The translations under genes and the position numbers were made by a program. A DNA stretch of 64,000 nt. It comes from Streptomyces sp. V3I7 (GTDB lineage: Bacteria > Actinomycetota > Actinomycetes > Streptomycetales > Streptomycetaceae). This document shows, in pieces, positions 60,797 through 64,000 of this stretch. The notes beneath the pieces were generated by a model, which searched no databases, was not told where the DNA came from, and worked only from the letters and a program-made list of their open reading frames with translations. Numbering within the stretch: the stretch's first letter is position 1; each line of letters opens with the position of its first letter. Where the stretch lies: positions 806,001 to 870,000 of the forward strand of contig NZ_JAUSZK010000001.1 of NCBI RefSeq assembly GCF_030817495.1, written 5' to 3'.

Positions 60797-61956
60797 CGTG
60801 CCACCTCGCGTACGACGTCCTCGACGCGGACGGCGTCGAACGCCTCGCGCAGGACCGCCTCCTCGTGCTCGTCGGGTCCGGCGCCGCGGACGTGGGCCAC
60901 GAAGTCCTCGGCGATCTGCTGGTCGCTGCGGCCCGCGAGGCGCGTGGCGTAGGACACGCCTGCGTCCTGCGGGGCGCGCTCGGGGTCGAAGACGAGGCTG
61001 AGGGTGTGGGGGAAGCGCTCGGTGAGCCGGGCCATCGGGTCGGCGGGGCGGACGGCGTCGGTGAGCGTCGCCTCGACCCAGGCCTCCTCGTGCCGGGTGA
61101 GCGCCGGGTCGGCGAGCAGGTCCTCCAGCGTGCCCCGGATCCGGGCCAGCGGGCGCGGCACCGGGCAGTCGACACGCTCGGCCGTGACCGCGCCGTCGGC
61201 GTCGAGGTCGACGAGCCACATGCTCTTGCGGTGGTCGGCCTCCGAGAAGGAGTACGCCAGCGGGGAGCCCGAGTAGCGCACCCGATCGGTGAGGGTCTGG
61301 CAGCCGTGCAGGTGGCCCAGTGCCACGTAGTCGACGCCGTCGAAGACCCCGGCGGGGACCGCGGCCACCCCGCCCACGGTGATGTCCCGCTCGCTGTCGC
61401 TGGGCTGTCCGCCGGTGACGAAGGCGTGCGCGAGGACGACGGAGCGGGTGCCGGGCGTACGGGTGGCGAGGTCGGCGCGGACGCGGTCCATGGCGGCGGC
61501 GAGCACGGTCTCGTGGCCCGCCTTTCCGACCCCGAACTCGTCCTTCACCAGGGCGGGTTCGAGGTACGGCAGCCCGTAGAAGGCGACGTCGCCGTGGGCG
61601 TCCGCCAGTACGACGGGGGTGCCGCACGCCGACGCCGCGGTGCGCAGGTGGATGCCCGCGCGCCCGATGAGCCCCGCGCCGACGCCGAGCCGTCGGGCCG
61701 AGTCGTGGTTGCCGGAGATCATCACGGTGGGCACACCCAGCTCCGCGAGCCGGTGCAGAGCGGCGTCGAACAGCTCGACGGCGGCCAGCGGCGGCACGGC
61801 CCGGTCGTACACGTCCCCCGCCACGACCACCGTGTCCACCTCGCACTCACGCACGGTGTCCACGAGGTGACCGATGAACGCGGACTGGGCGTCGAGCATG
61901 TTCACCCGGTGGAACGCCCGGCCGAGATGCCAGTCGGACGTGTGCAGGAGCCTCAT
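60793..61956 (-). CDS. sbcD: DNA repair exonuclease SbcD
   Basis: Mre11-type nuclease of 387 aa. Metallophosphoesterase motifs are HTSDWHLGR (about 5), GDVYDRAVPP (about 47), SGNHDSARRL (about 82), HAFVTGG (about 176) and ALGHLHGCQ (about 211). A C-terminal capping and SbcC-binding region follows. First gene of sbcDC with a 4-bp overlap; the 145-bp gap to the IMPACT gene shows nothing else. Confidence 0.95.
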   Translation of the reverse strand: MRLLHTSDWHLGRAFHRVNMLDAQSAFIGHLVDTVRECEVDTVVVAGDVYDRAVPPLAAVELFDAALHRLAELGVPTVMISGNHDSARRLGVGAGLIGRAGIHLRTAASACGTPVVLADAHGDVAFYGLPYLEPALVKDEFGVGKAGHETVLAAAMDRVRADLATRTPGTRSVVLAHAFVTGGQPSDSERDITVGGVAAVPAGVFDGVDYVALGHLHGCQTLTDRVRYSGSPLAYSFSEADHRKSMWLVDLDADGAVTAERVDCPVPRPLARIRGTLEDLLADPALTRHEEAWVEATLTDAVRPADPMARLTERFPHTLSLVFDPERAPQDAGVSYATRLAGRSDQQIAEDFVAHVRGAGPDEHEEAVLREAFDAVRVEDVVREVAR

Positions 61957-62101
61957 GATCCATGAGGTTAACGGCCGGGTACGACACCACGGGCGGTTAC
62001 TCCCGTATCAGCCCGACATGACGCGCACCACACTCGGACATTACATCCAGGTATGCCGGAAATGACACCTGTTCACCTCGTCACGCCAACCATCCGAACC
62101 G

Positions 62102-62728
62102 TCAGGCGTCCCCGTACGCCTCTCCGCCCAGCTCGAACCTCGCCGTCCCCGCCGTCGCGTCCGCCAGCCATGCGCGGAAGGCGTCGACGTCCGCGTCCGG
62201 GAGGCCGATCTCGAGGGTGACCGCCTCGCCGTAGCGGACGTCCCGCACGTCGCGTCCCGTGGCGTGCAGGTCGTTCTGGATCTTGCCCGCGCGCTGGTGG
62301 TCGACGGTGACCGTGGCCAGCCGGAACCGGCGGCGGGTGAGCGTGCCGAGCGCGTCCAGGGCCTCGCCGACGGCTCCGCCGTACGCCCGGATGAGGCCGC
62401 CGGCACCGAGCTTCACGCCGCCGTAGTAGCGGGTGACGACGGCGACGACGTACCGCATGTCGCGGCGCAGCAGCATCTGGAGCATCGGGACGCCGGCGGT
62501 GCCGCCCGGTTCGCCGTCGTCGCTTGCCTTCTGGACCGACGCGTCGGCGCCGATGACGTAGGCCCAGCAGTTGTGCGTGGCGTCGGCGTGCTCCTTGCGG
62601 ATCCGTGCGATGAAGTCCTGGGCCTCCTGCTCGGTGGCCGCGGGGGCGAGCGCGCACAGGAAGCGGGAGCGGTTGATCTCGGTCTCGTGCACGCCCGCGT
62701 GGGCGACGGTGCGGTACTCGTCCTGCAT
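62102..62728 (-). CDS. IMPACT/YigZ-family protein
   Basis: A 208-aa two-domain protein: the UPF0029/IMPACT N-domain (about 15-130; RKEHADATHNCWAYVIG, DDGEPGGTAGVPMLQ, VTRYYGGVKLGAGGLIRAYG, key RYYGGVKLG) and a ferredoxin-like C-domain (about 135-205; DUF1949). Related to E. coli YigZ and eukaryotic IMPACT; a translation- or nucleotide-related role is presumed but not certain. Confidence 0.92.
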   Translation of the reverse strand: MQDEYRTVAHAGVHETEINRSRFLCALAPAATEQEAQDFIARIRKEHADATHNCWAYVIGADASVQKASDDGEPGGTAGVPMLQMLLRRDMRYVVAVVTRYYGGVKLGAGGLIRAYGGAVGEALDALGTLTRRRFRLATVTVDHQRAGKIQNDLHATGRDVRDVRYGEAVTLEIGLPDADVDAFRAWLADATAGTARFELGGEAYGDA

Positions 62729-62902
62729 CAGGTCAGCCTAAGCGGACGTCAGCGGTCGCCCGGCGCCGAGGTACGGGTCACGATGTGGTGGACGTTCGCG
62801 CCCACCGCGCCCGAGAAGGGCCGGTGGGGCCGTCGTACGACACGCTGCCGTCGTCCCCGAGGAGGCAGGACCGAATGACGGGCGCCCGGGCGGAGAGCAA
62901 GC

Positions 62903-64000
<1,098 letters not shown>

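Noticed and set aside
57218..60952. A 1244-codon open frame opposite sbcC
   Set aside because: Antisense shadow of SbcC with low-complexity Gly/Arg/Leu content.

Overview
The window is high-GC actinobacterial DNA with the hallmarks of Streptomyces. Coding is dense on both strands and third codon positions are mostly G or C. GTG and TTG starts are frequent, and many gene pairs overlap by ATGA or GTGA. Family-specific signatures include a tripeptidyl aminopeptidase (Tap), a WhiJ-type module of HTH/DUF5753, DUF397 and an ATP-binding protein, an ECF41 sigma factor, a class F sortase, mycothiol-linked folds, and a c-di-AMP riboswitch in front of an NlpC/P60 hydrolase. From memory the order resembles the part of the S. 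coelicolor chromosome that carries urease, bio genes and purB. I could not check this, and no species is claimed.

Layout. 0-1.9 kb: a solute:sodium symporter (cut by the left edge), a DUF485 protein and a LytTR response regulator. 1.9-4.6 kb: an Lrp regulator, a dimethylargininase-like enzyme and ornithine aminotransferase, i.e. arginine/ornithine catabolism. 4.8-9.0 kb: a GNAT acetyltransferase, a PlsC acyltransferase, an epimerase-like enzyme and Tap. 9.1-13.7 kb: urease operon ureABCFGD without ureE, which together with the arginine genes forms a nitrogen-recycling block. 13.8-18.0 kb: an orphan Phd/YefM antitoxin, a ClpP paralogue that has lost its catalytic Ser and His, a riboswitch-controlled cell-wall hydrolase and the WhiJ-type module. 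18.1-22.6 kb: a full biotin block, bioF diverging from bioBAD. 22.6-28.7 kb: a GGGGC..GCCCC repeat array abutting a half ABC permease, then an F420-type oxidoreductase, a GNAT, an MFS exporter, an internally deleted B12/radical-SAM RiPP methyltransferase and a 28-codon candidate peptide. 28.8-31.1 kb: two CNNM/CBS membrane proteins.

The clearest structural event is at 31.9-40.0 kb. An SGNH hydrolase gene loses its normal C-terminus at about 31,958. Its expected last codons reappear at 39,983-40,045, after about 8 kb. That insert holds IS5-type and integrase-like remnants, a mycothiol-type DinB protein, and a complete alpha-L-arabinofuranoside utilisation locus (GH51 enzyme, ABC importer, LacI regulator and a palindromic operator).

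40-64 kb: a serine hydrolase, a class F sortase with a membrane-anchored partner, purB, a Mug-type glycosylase that seems to need a CTG start, an ABC-2 permease remnant, ROK and GntR regulators flanking a 35-bp tandem array, an ECF41 sigma factor, an alpha/beta hydrolase, a PhoD phosphatase, an ACT-GNAT acetyltransferase, a trans-sulfuration-type PLP enzyme with its own Lrp regulator, a DUF885 peptidase, an orphan Imm21, sbcDC, an IMPACT/YigZ protein and an APC-type permease (cut by the right edge). Gene decay recurs: two half ABC permeases, a gutted radical-SAM enzyme, a dead-looking ClpP, orphan antitoxin and immunity genes, and duplicated gene 3' ends. I saw no tRNA, rRNA, CRISPR array or complete transposon.
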